Below are positions 1 through 7,469 of a stretch of 7,469 nt of DNA, piece after piece. Below the pieces are notes generated by a model, which saw nothing but the letters and a program-made list of their open reading frames with translations, was not told the origin of the DNA and made no database searches. The position numbers and the translations under genes were made by a program. How positions within the stretch are numbered: the stretch's first letter is position 1; every line of letters starts with the position of its first letter. The DNA comes from Pseudomonas sp. (GTDB lineage Bacteria > Pseudomonadota > Gammaproteobacteria > Pseudomonadales > Pseudomonadaceae): NCBI GenBank assembly GCA_029240955.1, contig JARDZH010000076.1, positions 1 through 7,469 on the forward strand. Direction: 5' to 3'.

Positions 1-1758
1 ACGCAAGGTGATACCAATGTCGCCGTTCATCAGGCCCAGACCGTAATCGTTGTGAGTCATCAGAACCGGGCGACCTTCATACCACTGGTGCTCGCTTTCG
101 ATCAGTTGCGCGTTGTACAAGGCGTGAGTGATGCGCTGGTTCAGACCCTCCACGCCCCACGGCCCCTTGCGGACGGCACAGAGCAGCTGAAACGCATCGA
201 ACGCCTCCAGGACTTCGCGTGCCCAGTGCGTCCAGCATTCATCGTCCAGCGCAGCGCCGGGCTGCGGTCGCCGCTTGGCGAGCAATTGCAGGTAATGCCG
301 ATAGCCTTGCGGCCCGCCCGCGCCAGCCTTGTGGCCATCGAGTATCAAACGTTCGAACTTGCGATCCTGCTCGCCCTTGAGCGCAAGCGCAAACAGGTCC
401 GAGTGACTGCCAGCGGCAATTAGCGCTCGGGCTTCACGGTCCTGCTGTTGGTTGACCAGTCGCGAAAGCTGGCCGATGCCGCTGCCTTGTCCGAAGCGAC
501 GGGAGTGCCGCAGCATCACGACTTGCTGAGCGAGTGGATGCGTTTGCCCGTCTCCTGCAAGCAACGCACTTTTGCTCAGCTCTTCGCCACTCACAGCCTG
601 AAGCCACGCTTGGGTTTGCGGACTGTAATAACCGTTTTCGGCGTCTCGACAAAGATCCCCAAGCACCGCTCCGGCTTCAACCGAGGCCAACTGGTCCTTG
701 TCGCCCAGCAGCACCATGCGAGCGTGCGGCGGCAACGCATCCAACAGGTTAGCCATCATTTCCAGATCGATCATCGAAGCTTCATCGATCACCAGCACGT
801 CGAGCGGCAATGGATTGCCGGCATGGTGCCGGAAATGCCGGGTGCCGGGTCGGCTGCCCAGCAGACGGTGCACGGTCGTGACCTCGCTCGGGATTTTCTG
901 CCTGATATCCGGGCTCACGTCCAGGCTCTGCACCTGCTGGCTGATGGATTCGGTCAAGCGCGCTGCGGCCTTGCCGGTCGGTGCGGCGAGTCGAATGCGC
1001 AACGGCTGGCCGCTTTGCACAGCGGGTGCCTGGAGCAGTGCCAGCAGGCGCACGACGGTTGTCGTCTTGCCGGTGCCGGGTCCACCGGTAATGATGCTGA
1101 ACGCGCGCCGTGTCGCGAGCGCGCAGGCAAGTTTCTGCCAGTCGATCAGCGCATCAGGCGCAGTATTCGCAGCACCGAACAAAGCATCAAGACGTTGCGG
1201 CAGGTCGTCGGGCGTCGGCTGTTGTTCAGCCAGACGCTTGCGCAGCGCGGCGGCAATGCGCCGTTCGTAAGTCCAGTAGCGGCGCAGGTACAAACGCCGA
1301 TCCGCCAGTACCAACGGTTTGCGCATGGCTTGCGGACTCGTGTCCGTACCGTCGGCCACCAATAGACTTTCGGCCAGCGCGCGACACCAGGCTGCACCGT
1401 CCACAGCGGCGAGCACCTTGGACGGGAGCAGATTCGGCGTGTCCAGAAGGTCACCTTCAGGCGGCAGAGACAAGGCGAAGTCCGGTTCTTTCAGCGTTTC
1501 GTAAACGTCCAGGCAAACGTGACCGTGGCCCAACTGATGGCTGGTCAGCGCGGCCGCCACCAGGACCAATGGGGCAGCGTCAGGGTCCAGGTCTCGCAAA
1601 AAGCCGACAAATGCGCGATCCAGTGCCCGCAGCCAGCCGCGTTCCACCCAGCGTTCGAGCAGCAACAGCAGATCATCGCTTCGGGTGAGCGGGCTGAGAT
1701 CCACAAGGCTGACGTCGGTCAGCGCGGCGGGCATCAACTCGGAAAACGAGCGGCTCAT
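1..1758 (-). CDS. recD: RecD, exodeoxyribonuclease V alpha subunit (3' end outside window)
   Basis: RecD is the 5'-3' SF1B helicase of RecBCD and the faster motor before Chi in E. coli; it also governs nuclease activation. I translated 586 codons from the ATG at 1758 to the left edge and found no stop. E. coli RecD has 608 residues, and given the longer N-terminus here about 100 are probably missing. The N-terminal part contains GHGHVCLDVYETL, typical of the RecC-binding domain. Motifs in order: Walker A GGPGTGKTTT at 225-234 (K231); motif Ia APTGKAA at 259-265; TVHRLLG at 295-301; motif II VLVIDEASM at 321-329; motif III GDKDQLASVEAG at 352-363; motif IV MLRHSRRFG at 415-423; the family block CAVRKGPWGVEGLN at 527-540; NDYGLGLMNGDIG at 570-582. 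K231 lies about 54 residues later than E. coli K177. The start overlaps the recB stop (ATGA). No defect is visible. Confidence 0.96.
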   Translation of the reverse strand, partial: MSRSFSELMPAALTDVSLVDLSPLTRSDDLLLLLERWVERGWLRALDRAFVGFLRDLDPDAAPLVLVAAALTSHQLGHGHVCLDVYETLKEPDFALSLPPEGDLLDTPNLLPSKVLAAVDGAAWCRALAESLLVADGTDTSPQAMRKPLVLADRRLYLRRYWTYERRIAAALRKRLAEQQPTPDDLPQRLDALFGAANTAPDALIDWQKLACALATRRAFSIITGGPGTGKTTTVVRLLALLQAPAVQSGQPLRIRLAAPTGKAAARLTESISQQVQSLDVSPDIRQKIPSEVTTVHRLLGSRPGTRHFRHHAGNPLPLDVLVIDEASMIDLEMMANLLDALPPHARMVLLGDKDQLASVEAGAVLGDLCRDAENGYYSPQTQAWLQAVSGEELSKSALLAGDGQTHPLAQQVVMLRHSRRFGQGSGIGQLSRLVNQQQDREARALIAAGSHSDLFALALKGEQDRKFERLILDGHKAGAGGPQGYRHYLQLLAKRRPQPGAALDDECWTHWAREVLEAFDAFQLLCAVRKGPWGVEGLNQRITHALYNAQLIESEHQWYEGRPVLMTHNDYGLGLMNGDIGITLR

Positions 1759-4700
1759 GCGAACTCCTCAGGCGACCGGATCTCAGCCGACTTGCCTTGA
1801 AACATCAGATCCAGCTCCTCGATGAGCGCCCGAGGCGGACGAGTGAAGAAAACGCCCTGTCCAGGCGAACGACTACCGCGCAGAAACAGGTAGACCGCGC
1901 CGCCCATGTGCTGGTCGTAGTCGTAGTCAGCCAGCCGGGCTTTCAGCTGGCGGTGCAATGCCAGCAGGTACAGAACGTATTGCAGGTCATAGCGATTGTC
2001 GAGAATCGACGCTTCCATTGCAGCTTGGGTGTAGGCCGCGTCATCGGCACCCAACCAGTTGGATTTGTAGTCGGCAACGTAATATCGCCCTTGGTGTTCG
2101 AAGGTCAGGTCGATGAAGCCTTTGAACATGCCGTTGAGCGACATCGTTTCAGTCGCGGCACGCGGTGCGTTCTGATGGGTGTAATGTCGCACCAGCGCGT
2201 CGAGCCGGCCTACGTCGACCTGATGGCTGGCGAACCAGAATTCCATCTCAACCCGGTACTGATTCGGCCGTTCCAGCGCGCCGAGCGCGATTGGCGCAGC
2301 GTCGTCACCCAGGCGCAACGGCATGGACAGCAGCTCGTGCAGCCAGGTGGACAGGGTCTCGATCCAGCCTTCCCAACCGCGGCGACTGCAACGCCGGGCG
2401 ACGGCGTCCTTCAGCAATTCAGGATGTTGAATGGCTTTGGCGAACCCTTCATTGCCCGCCCACTCCAGCAGCCCGTGCAAGAACGTGCCAGGGTTCGGGC
2501 CACGCGGGAAGCGGTGGATATCGCTGCCGCCGGGCACCACGTCGCGCGGCGCGTCGGGGTCGAGGCGTTCGTCGTCGAACAGCTTCTGTGCTTGAGGACT
2601 GTCGGGCGACTGATCGGCACCTGCGGTGATGATGTCTCCGATACGCAGCGCACTATAGGAAGCGATCCACCAGTTCTCGGCAGCGCGGCGTTTGGGCACC
2701 AGCGGGTTGAGCAGCGTTGCCTCGTTGCGTGGCGGACTGAACGAGAACGGCGCGGGCTCCGGCAGCAACTCAAGGCTGATGCCGTCACAGTCTTGAGCCA
2801 GACCGTTGAGCCAGATCTTCAGGTCCACCGATTCTCTCAGGACATCGCCGCCGCCCAGCAGGTATCCCAGAGCGGAGCGGTGCAACAATGAGCTGTTGGC
2901 GTTACCGCGCTTGAGATCGGCAATGCCCAGCCAGCAAGCATGTTCGGAGCGGGTCAAGGCGACGTACAGCAAACGCAGATCCTCGGCCAGACGTTCGTCG
3001 TCGGCACGCTGAATCAGATCCGCTGTAGGCTGCAGGCTGATCTGCGCTCGCCCATCGGCCTCGTGGAACACCAACGGCAGTCGCGTACCGTCCACCGGTT
3101 TGAACGAACAGATGAATGGCAGGAAAACCAGCGGATACTGCAGCCCTTTGGATTTATGGATGGTGACGACTTTCACCAACTGCTCATCGCTTTCCAGACG
3201 CAGGATCTGTTCTTCGCCAGCCTGACCGGACAATGCAAGGTGCTCGGCAAGATGACGGATCAGCGCCTGTTCGCCGTCCAGCTCCGCGGCGGCTTGCTGC
3301 AGCAATTCGGACAAGTGCAGCAGGTTGGTCAGGACACGCTCGCCGTCCGGACGATTGATCAAGGTCTGCGGCAAGGCGAAGTCGTGAAGCAGACGGCGCA
3401 GCATGGGCAGTACGCCTTGAGTGCGCCATAGGCTACGGTATTCGCGGAATTGCATGACCCGCCGCTCCCAGGCCAGCTCATCCTGATTCAGCCGCTCGAG
3501 CTCGGCCAACGGCAGATTCAACGTGATGCAGGCAAGCGCTCCCCGCAGGATGCGCTCGGCATCGGGCTCAGCGCAGGCCTTGAGCCACGCCAGTACATCC
3601 TGAGCCTCCTGAGCGGCGAACACCGAATCCTTGTCCGACAGATACACGCTGCGTACGCCTCTGGCCGAGAGCTCATTGCGCACGGCCTGAGCTTCCTTAC
3701 CGTCACGCACCAGAATCGCGATGTCGGCCGGCAGCAGCCCTCGCAGCGGCTGACCGGGAGCCAAAAATCCTGTCTTGCCTTGCTGTCCGCCGTTGAGCAG
3801 ACGCACGATTTCGCTCGCACAACTGGCGGCCATCTGTTGCCGGTAAACAACGCTCGATACCGGCTGATCGGTTTGCAGATGCCAGAGCGTCAGGGCCGCC
3901 GAAGCTTGTCCGTCCACCTCGAAATGCTCTTTGCGACCCTGTGCCAGCGCGTTGGCAAACGGAACCGGGTTGTCGTGTGCATCGCGGAACAAGAAGGCAC
4001 CTCGGCCTTGTGTTCGCTGCTCTGCACGCTCGAATACGCGATTGACCGACTCGACCATTGCGTGGCTCGATCGGTAGTTGGTATCCAGGGTATGCCAGCG
4101 ACCTGTCGTGGCAGAACGCGCTCGCAGGTAGGTATAAATGTCCGCGCCGCGGAAAGCGTAAATCGCCTGTTTAGGATCGCCGATCAGAAACAGGCCTGTC
4201 TGCTCGTCGTTTTCCTCAAGCTTGTAGATGCGCTCGAAAATCCGGTACTGCACAGGGTCCGTGTCCTGGAATTCATCGATCAGTGCTACGGGGAACTGCT
4301 CGCGAATCAGCGTCGCCAGGCGTTCGCCACCTGCGCCTTGCAAAGCCGTGTCGAGCCTGAGCAGCATGTCATCGAAACCCATTTCGGCCCGACGGCGTTT
4401 TTCTTCCTCGAATCGTGCGCTTACCCATTGCGCAGCATGCTGCAGCACGGCCGCGTCAGGCTTGGGCAGTCCGTCCAGCGAGGCCTTGAGCTCCAGCATG
4501 GCATCGAACGCCGGATGCGACGGGGCGTTGCTCTTCCAGGCCTCGGCAATGCCGTCCGGCGTCAGACGGGTGAAACCTGTCCCCAGCTCCAATGCCTCGA
4601 CGGCTTCGTCTGCCGCCCAGGCCGACAGTTTCTCGAACCACGGGCGGAAGTACCGTTCCTGCATTTTGCGTCCGTCGACGATCTTGCGCGTCACACCGTC

Positions 4701-4877
4701 CTGACAGATCGCGAGCAACTCGTTCGCCCACTCGCCCCAGGGAGCTTTGAGCGTTTTCAGTGCCTCACGGCGCTCCAGCAGTGAGGCGGCAATCAGTTCG
4801 GCGGGCTCCTGCGTCGAGCCAGGGCGCTCGCGTCCGAACAGACCGCGTACGCGCGGTAGCAGAGCGGCCGGCCCTCC
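1755..4877 (-). other. recB: In-frame remainder of recB downstream of the nonsense codon
   Basis: This stretch continues the recB frame for 1040 residues after the TAG and holds helicase motifs II to VI and the complete nuclease domain. The first 53 codons (GGPAALLPRVRGLF and onward) have no ATG, GTG or TTG in frame; the earliest restart candidate is a TTG at 4718, normally Leu244. I see no good Shine-Dalgarno before it or before the next ATG codons, so efficient reinitiation looks unlikely. Any restarted protein would lack Walker A and could not hydrolyse ATP as a helicase, although its nuclease domain could fold. Confidence 0.7.
1764..1769 (-). promoter_or_regulatory. Shine-Dalgarno of recD, inside the end of recB
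   Basis: The coding strand reads GAGGAG, then TTCGC, then the ATG at 1758. It is a strong match to the anti-Shine-Dalgarno sequence with 5-base spacing, and it lies in the codons for the last RecB residues. It fixes the recD start and means recD could be translated at some level even if ribosomes do not reach the end of recB. Confidence 0.65.
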
Positions 4878-4880
4878 CTA
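4878..4880 (-). other. Premature amber codon (TAG) at recB codon 190
   Basis: The plus strand reads CTA at 4878-4880, which is TAG on the coding strand. The next codons give GGPAALL in the same frame as the rest of recB: the distance from 4880 to the downstream open frame at 4718 is 162 bases, exactly 54 codons. A TGG (Trp) codon would need only one change, plus-strand C to T at 4879. From memory, E. coli RecB has Trp-Lys-Gly-Pro-Gln-Ala-Leu-Leu in the matching place, which supports Trp as the ancestral residue. That comparison is recalled, not computed. Confidence 0.9.
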
Positions 4881-5447
4881 GTTGTCGCGCACCCATTTCA
4901 GCGCATCGCCGCTCATGGGGTAACAGAACCGTCGCCAATAATCGCGGAGCACTTCGCCCAACAGTTCGCTGTGATCGGTTTCAAGGGTCTGGGTAAACAG
5001 GCTCCCACTGTCGAAAGCATGCTCACGCAACATACGCTGGCACCAGCTGTGGATAGTCGACACTGCGGCCTCATCCATCCACTGCGCGGCGATGTCCAGG
5101 CGATTGGCGCAGGTCGCCCAATGCTCCGGTGCAAATTGCTCTCGCAGGTCGGCGATCAGACCGTCCGGTGCCTCGATTTCGTCGCGAAAATACCGCGCTG
5201 CTTCCGCAAGACGTGTGCGGATTCGATCACGCAGCTCCTTGGTCGCCGCATCGGTGAATGTCACCACCAGGATCTGCGGGGGCAACAACTCTCGGCCGAA
5301 CCCTGAGTCTTCGTCGCCATGCCCCAGGACCAGCCTCAAATAGAGCGCCGAAATGGTAAACGTCTTGCCCGTTCCGGCGCTCGCCTCGATCAGTTGACTG
5401 CCGCGCAGCGGGAAGCGCAGCGCCAACGGAAGGCTTTGATCAGTCAT
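4878..5447 (-). CDS. recB: RecB N-terminal fragment, 189 residues, ending at the premature TAG
   Basis: This is what ordinary translation from the recB start would make: the Walker A loop (K28), motif Ia and the STIHSWCQ block, ending after KWVRDN. It covers only part of helicase domain 1A and lacks the DExx box (D391), the arginine finger region and the nuclease, so it should have neither ATPase nor nuclease activity. Such a piece would probably be unstable. It is not a separate gene; it is the first 15% of recB. Confidence 0.75.
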   Translation of the reverse strand: MTDQSLPLALRFPLRGSQLIEASAGTGKTFTISALYLRLVLGHGDEDSGFGRELLPPQILVVTFTDAATKELRDRIRTRLAEAARYFRDEIEAPDGLIADLREQFAPEHWATCANRLDIAAQWMDEAAVSTIHSWCQRMLREHAFDSGSLFTQTLETDHSELLGEVLRDYWRRFCYPMSGDALKWVRDN

Positions 5448-7469
5448 GCGCCGGTCTCCCCGCCGTTCAAAGATTGCCACGGTGCGTCATAGATGGGTTT
5501 GTAGAGGGATTCGCACCACCCAGCGAACTCTTCGCTGTCCATCAACGCGTCGAAAGTCGGGAATTGCCGGCTCAAAGCAGTGCTCTCCCGACGTTCGCCG
5601 TCCGTTGTCTGTCCATCGCCCTCGTAAGCTTTGCGAGCGGCAGCTTCGGCTTTGTCTGCTGGCTGTCCCAGCCAGGCGAAAGCGGTCTTGACGGCAATGG
5701 GCAGCGGCTGACGCATTCCGTGTTGCCAGGCGGTCAGCATGTCCCCAAGTGTGGAGCTCGCTGCCTGCTGACTCAGGGGTTCGAGCAGCAACGTCTCATC
5801 ACTTGCCACCAGCGCAGTGTTCAGTCGCAGTCCGCAGGCGCAAGCAACCAGATGCGTCACCCAGGAGCGGATCAGCCGATGCCATTTGCGAGTTTTCTTG
5901 GAGCCGATTCCATTGGGGATGACGCTGACAACCAGTAGATCTCCCTTGCCGTTGCGATGCAGGCCGCCGAGCCAACCGTCCAGTTCAACGCCGTTGTGCG
6001 CAAAGTTGACCGGCAAGGCGCTTTCCAGGGTTTCCGGCCAGAGCGTCAGCAGATCCCGATAGCGCTGGAGCACATTGGGCAGTGGCTCGATCAGTTCTTC
6101 CTGCAGGCTAGTGCCGAAACCGGCCATGGGCAGGAGCCCACTGCCTTGCAGTTTCACCGCGTGATCCTGAAGCACAAGATCAATGTCCTCCGTGCCGGAC
6201 AGCGCAGCGGTAAGCAGGCTTTCGCTCAGACCATAGCGCTGCAACGCATCCAGAACAAAAGGTTCTTCATCCGCCAATGGCGCCTGGACCATTTCGAAAT
6301 GGATCTTCAGACGCTGACTGAAGAAGTGCCTGACGGGGTTGCGTAGAAAATCCTGTAACTGAGCGATGCTCAGCGGCTCCTCCTGTTCGTGAGGGGGCAG
6401 GACGGTATGGGTTGCAGAACGGGTGCCGCCTTCATGAAGCAAACGCCATTCTCGAGCGAAGCTGAAAAACCCGGTGCCCGCGTGGAAGTAATTGGCACTG
6501 AACGGCTGCAAGGGGTGGTGGACAGTAAGCGCATTGAGTAACCGTTCACCTGCGTCCTGTGTGTCGTCCGCCGTGGCTTCGCCGGCCAGCGTCCAGCCTG
6601 CAGCCAGATGGTCGCGCAGTTGCCCGATCAGAACCGAAGCGGGTCGATCGCTGTTGTCACGGATGCTGCGTCCTACCCAACTGATGTACAGCTGATCCCG
6701 GGCCGACAGTAGCGCTTCGAGCAGAAGATAACGGTCATCCTCACGACGCGAGCGATCACCTGGACGGTAATCGCTGCCCATCAAGTCGAAGTCCAATGGC
6801 GATTGCGTGCGGGGATAGTCGCCGTCATTCATGCCAAGCAGGCACACCACCTTGAACGGGATGGCGCGCATGGGCATCAGCGTGCAGAAATTGACCGAAC
6901 CTGCCAGAAAGCGCTGGGACAGTTTGCCCTGGTCGAGCCCAGCCAGCCAGGCTTCACGCACGACGGTCAGCGGGAGTTCGTCCAACAGACCAACCGTCTC
7001 GCACGTCTCCAGCCAGGTTTCACGCAAGGTCTCAAGCTGAGTCAGCAAGTAATCCTCGTGTTCGCTGTCGGCCAGGAAGAAAACCTGCAGCAAGGCTTGC
7101 AAGCGAGTGCCCCATACCTTCGGAGTAGCCGGCCGCGACAGCTCGGAGTAAGCGATTTCCAGTGCATCGATCAAGGCCACCAGCGGCCCGATGAGCGCGG
7201 CGTCGAGCCCGCCGATTTCGTCATAAGGCTCAATGCCCTCGTAGGCGCTTCCCCCACCCACCGCATAACCCAGCAGCATGCGCTTCAGGCCGAAATGCCA
7301 GCTGTTCTGCTCAAGGCTTTCGGGAAGGCCCAGCGCCTCGCGCTGCCGGCCGTTGAGCCCCCAGCGGATGCCGGCGCCTTCGATCCAGCGATGCAGGGTC
7401 GCGAGATCGCGCTCCTGAATACGGAAGCGGGCGCGCAGTGCCGGGACATCCAGAAGATCCAGGATCTCG
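5444..7469 (-). CDS. recC: RecC, exodeoxyribonuclease V gamma subunit (3' part, 5' end outside window)
   Basis: RecC is the non-catalytic scaffold of the cytoplasmic RecBCD complex. It splits the two DNA strands, feeds them to RecB and RecD, and recognises Chi. The frame is open from the right edge to a TGA at 5446-5444, giving 674 residues; E. coli RecC has 1122, so roughly the first 40% is missing. An ATG at 7279 is internal and not the start, because the reading frame upstream of it is clearly RecC (for example SWHFGLKRMLLGYA across 7279). Other family marks are the conserved block FCTLMPMRAIPFKVVCLLG followed by MNDGDYPR, and LQDFLRNPVRHFFSQRLK, which leads into the C-terminal domain. In E. 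coli that domain has a nuclease-like fold without nuclease activity, and it contacts RecB and RecD. The stop overlaps the recB start (ATGA), so the two genes are co-transcribed and probably translationally coupled. No frameshift or stop is seen in the visible part. Confidence 0.96.
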   Translation of the reverse strand, partial: EILDLLDVPALRARFRIQERDLATLHRWIEGAGIRWGLNGRQREALGLPESLEQNSWHFGLKRMLLGYAVGGGSAYEGIEPYDEIGGLDAALIGPLVALIDALEIAYSELSRPATPKVWGTRLQALLQVFFLADSEHEDYLLTQLETLRETWLETCETVGLLDELPLTVVREAWLAGLDQGKLSQRFLAGSVNFCTLMPMRAIPFKVVCLLGMNDGDYPRTQSPLDFDLMGSDYRPGDRSRREDDRYLLLEALLSARDQLYISWVGRSIRDNSDRPASVLIGQLRDHLAAGWTLAGEATADDTQDAGERLLNALTVHHPLQPFSANYFHAGTGFFSFAREWRLLHEGGTRSATHTVLPPHEQEEPLSIAQLQDFLRNPVRHFFSQRLKIHFEMVQAPLADEEPFVLDALQRYGLSESLLTAALSGTEDIDLVLQDHAVKLQGSGLLPMAGFGTSLQEELIEPLPNVLQRYRDLLTLWPETLESALPVNFAHNGVELDGWLGGLHRNGKGDLLVVSVIPNGIGSKKTRKWHRLIRSWVTHLVACACGLRLNTALVASDETLLLEPLSQQAASSTLGDMLTAWQHGMRQPLPIAVKTAFAWLGQPADKAEAAARKAYEGDGQTTDGERRESTALSRQFPTFDALMDSEEFAGWCESLYKPIYDAPWQSLNGGETGA
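5456..5461 (-). promoter_or_regulatory. Shine-Dalgarno of recB, inside the end of recC
   Basis: The coding strand reads GGGGAG, then 8 bases, then the ATG at 5447. The site lies within the last codons of recC. It supports the ATG at 5447 as the recB start and allows ribosomes to initiate as well as to be coupled through the ATGA overlap. Confidence 0.6.

Larger units (their letters stand above)
1755..5447 (-). pseudogene. recB: RecB, exodeoxyribonuclease V beta subunit, interrupted by one in-frame TAG
   Basis: RecB is the 3'-5' SF1A helicase and the only nuclease of RecBCD, and it also loads RecA. The frame has 1230 codons (E. coli RecB has 1180), with codon 190 being TAG. The start is the ATG at 5447, which overlaps the recC stop; an in-frame ATG at 5480 lies inside recC and lacks this context. 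Helicase motifs in order: Walker A ASAGTGKT with K28; motif Ia near T63-R77; STIHSWCQRML near 130-140; motif II IDEFQDTD at D391-E392; motif III GDPKQAIYAFRG at 423-434; motif IV NYRSS near 457; motif V VVTIHKSKGLQYP at 760-772; motif VI LLYVALTRSEH near 826-836. The C-terminal nuclease has GTFLHGLLEW with H991, D1113 in GFIDLTF, and D1126/K1128 in VADYKSNW, matching E. coli H956, D1067, D1080 and K1082. All catalytic residues are intact, so only the nonsense codon breaks the gene. The 1040 codons after it are open, which suggests a very recent mutation or an error in the sequence. Confidence 0.9.

Noticed and set aside
567..582. RecD reads THNDY before LGLMNGDIG where I recall Arg in place of His in other RecD proteins.
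   Set aside because: The residue is next to the motif and not a known catalytic one, and without an alignment I cannot tell a strain change from normal variation. The numbers given are RecD residues; the bases lie near 45-60.
448..1365. A 305-residue open frame on the plus strand opposite recD.
   Set aside because: It lies fully antisense to RecD motifs I to IV, and its protein is rich in Arg, Gln and His with no recognisable domain. It is a shadow of GC-rich codon use.
1797..2891. A 364-residue open frame on the plus strand opposite the recB nuclease region.
   Set aside because: It is antisense to the conserved RecB C-terminal domain and has no family signature or convincing Shine-Dalgarno.
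3450..4784. A 444-residue open frame on the plus strand opposite the middle of recB.
   Set aside because: Its length is striking but it mirrors the RecB helicase motif region, and its composition looks like reverse-strand translation rather than a protein.
4718..5480. A domain split or a gene fusion boundary in recB, with two adjacent separate genes.
   Set aside because: The two pieces are in the same frame, the 53 codons between the stop and the first possible restart continue RecB-like sequence, and the break falls inside helicase domain 1A, not at a domain border.
7177..7184. E. coli Chi octamer GCTGGTGG on the minus strand here and again at 5806-5813.
   Set aside because: E. coli Chi is not the recognised signal for pseudomonad RecBCD, and two copies of a GC-rich octamer in 7.5 kb are unremarkable.

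Overview
The window holds three genes, all read from the minus strand, and together they are a recC-recB-recD operon for the RecBCD enzyme (exodeoxyribonuclease V). The fit is to a gamma-proteobacterium, most likely a Pseudomonas of the syringae/fluorescens type. The grounds are a GC-rich sequence (about 60% by eye), the order recC-recB-recD with no ptrA protease gene between recC and recB, RecD residues that extend further at the N-terminus than in E. coli, and overall protein similarity. The genus is a recognition call, not the result of a search.

Layout in transcription order, from high to low coordinates. The 3' part of recC (674 codons, 5' end outside the window) runs from the right edge to 5444. 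recB runs from 5447 to 1755 and recD from 1758 off the left edge, with 586 codons present. Both junctions are 4-base ATGA overlaps in which the stop of one gene shares bases with the start of the next, and each downstream start has a visible Shine-Dalgarno sequence. There is no intergenic DNA, so no promoter or terminator of the operon lies in the window. I saw no tRNA, rRNA, insertion sequence, CRISPR array or phage-like gene.

The one real anomaly is in recB. A single in-frame TAG at codon 190 (4880-4878) splits an otherwise intact 1230-codon frame. The 189-residue N-terminal piece carries Walker A and motif Ia. The rest of the helicase and the whole nuclease domain lie downstream in the same frame, with no frameshift and no other stop. 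As written, recB is a pseudogene or point mutant by one nonsense change (probably Trp TGG to TAG), unless it is an amber-suppressed codon or a base-call error.

In the normal enzyme, RecB (3'-5' helicase and nuclease) and RecD (5'-3' helicase) are motors on opposite strands, and RecC holds them together and scans for Chi. The complex degrades or processes broken DNA ends and then loads RecA. The nonsense codon would remove the only nuclease and one of the two motors, and might also lower recD expression. I found no previously undescribed system here.
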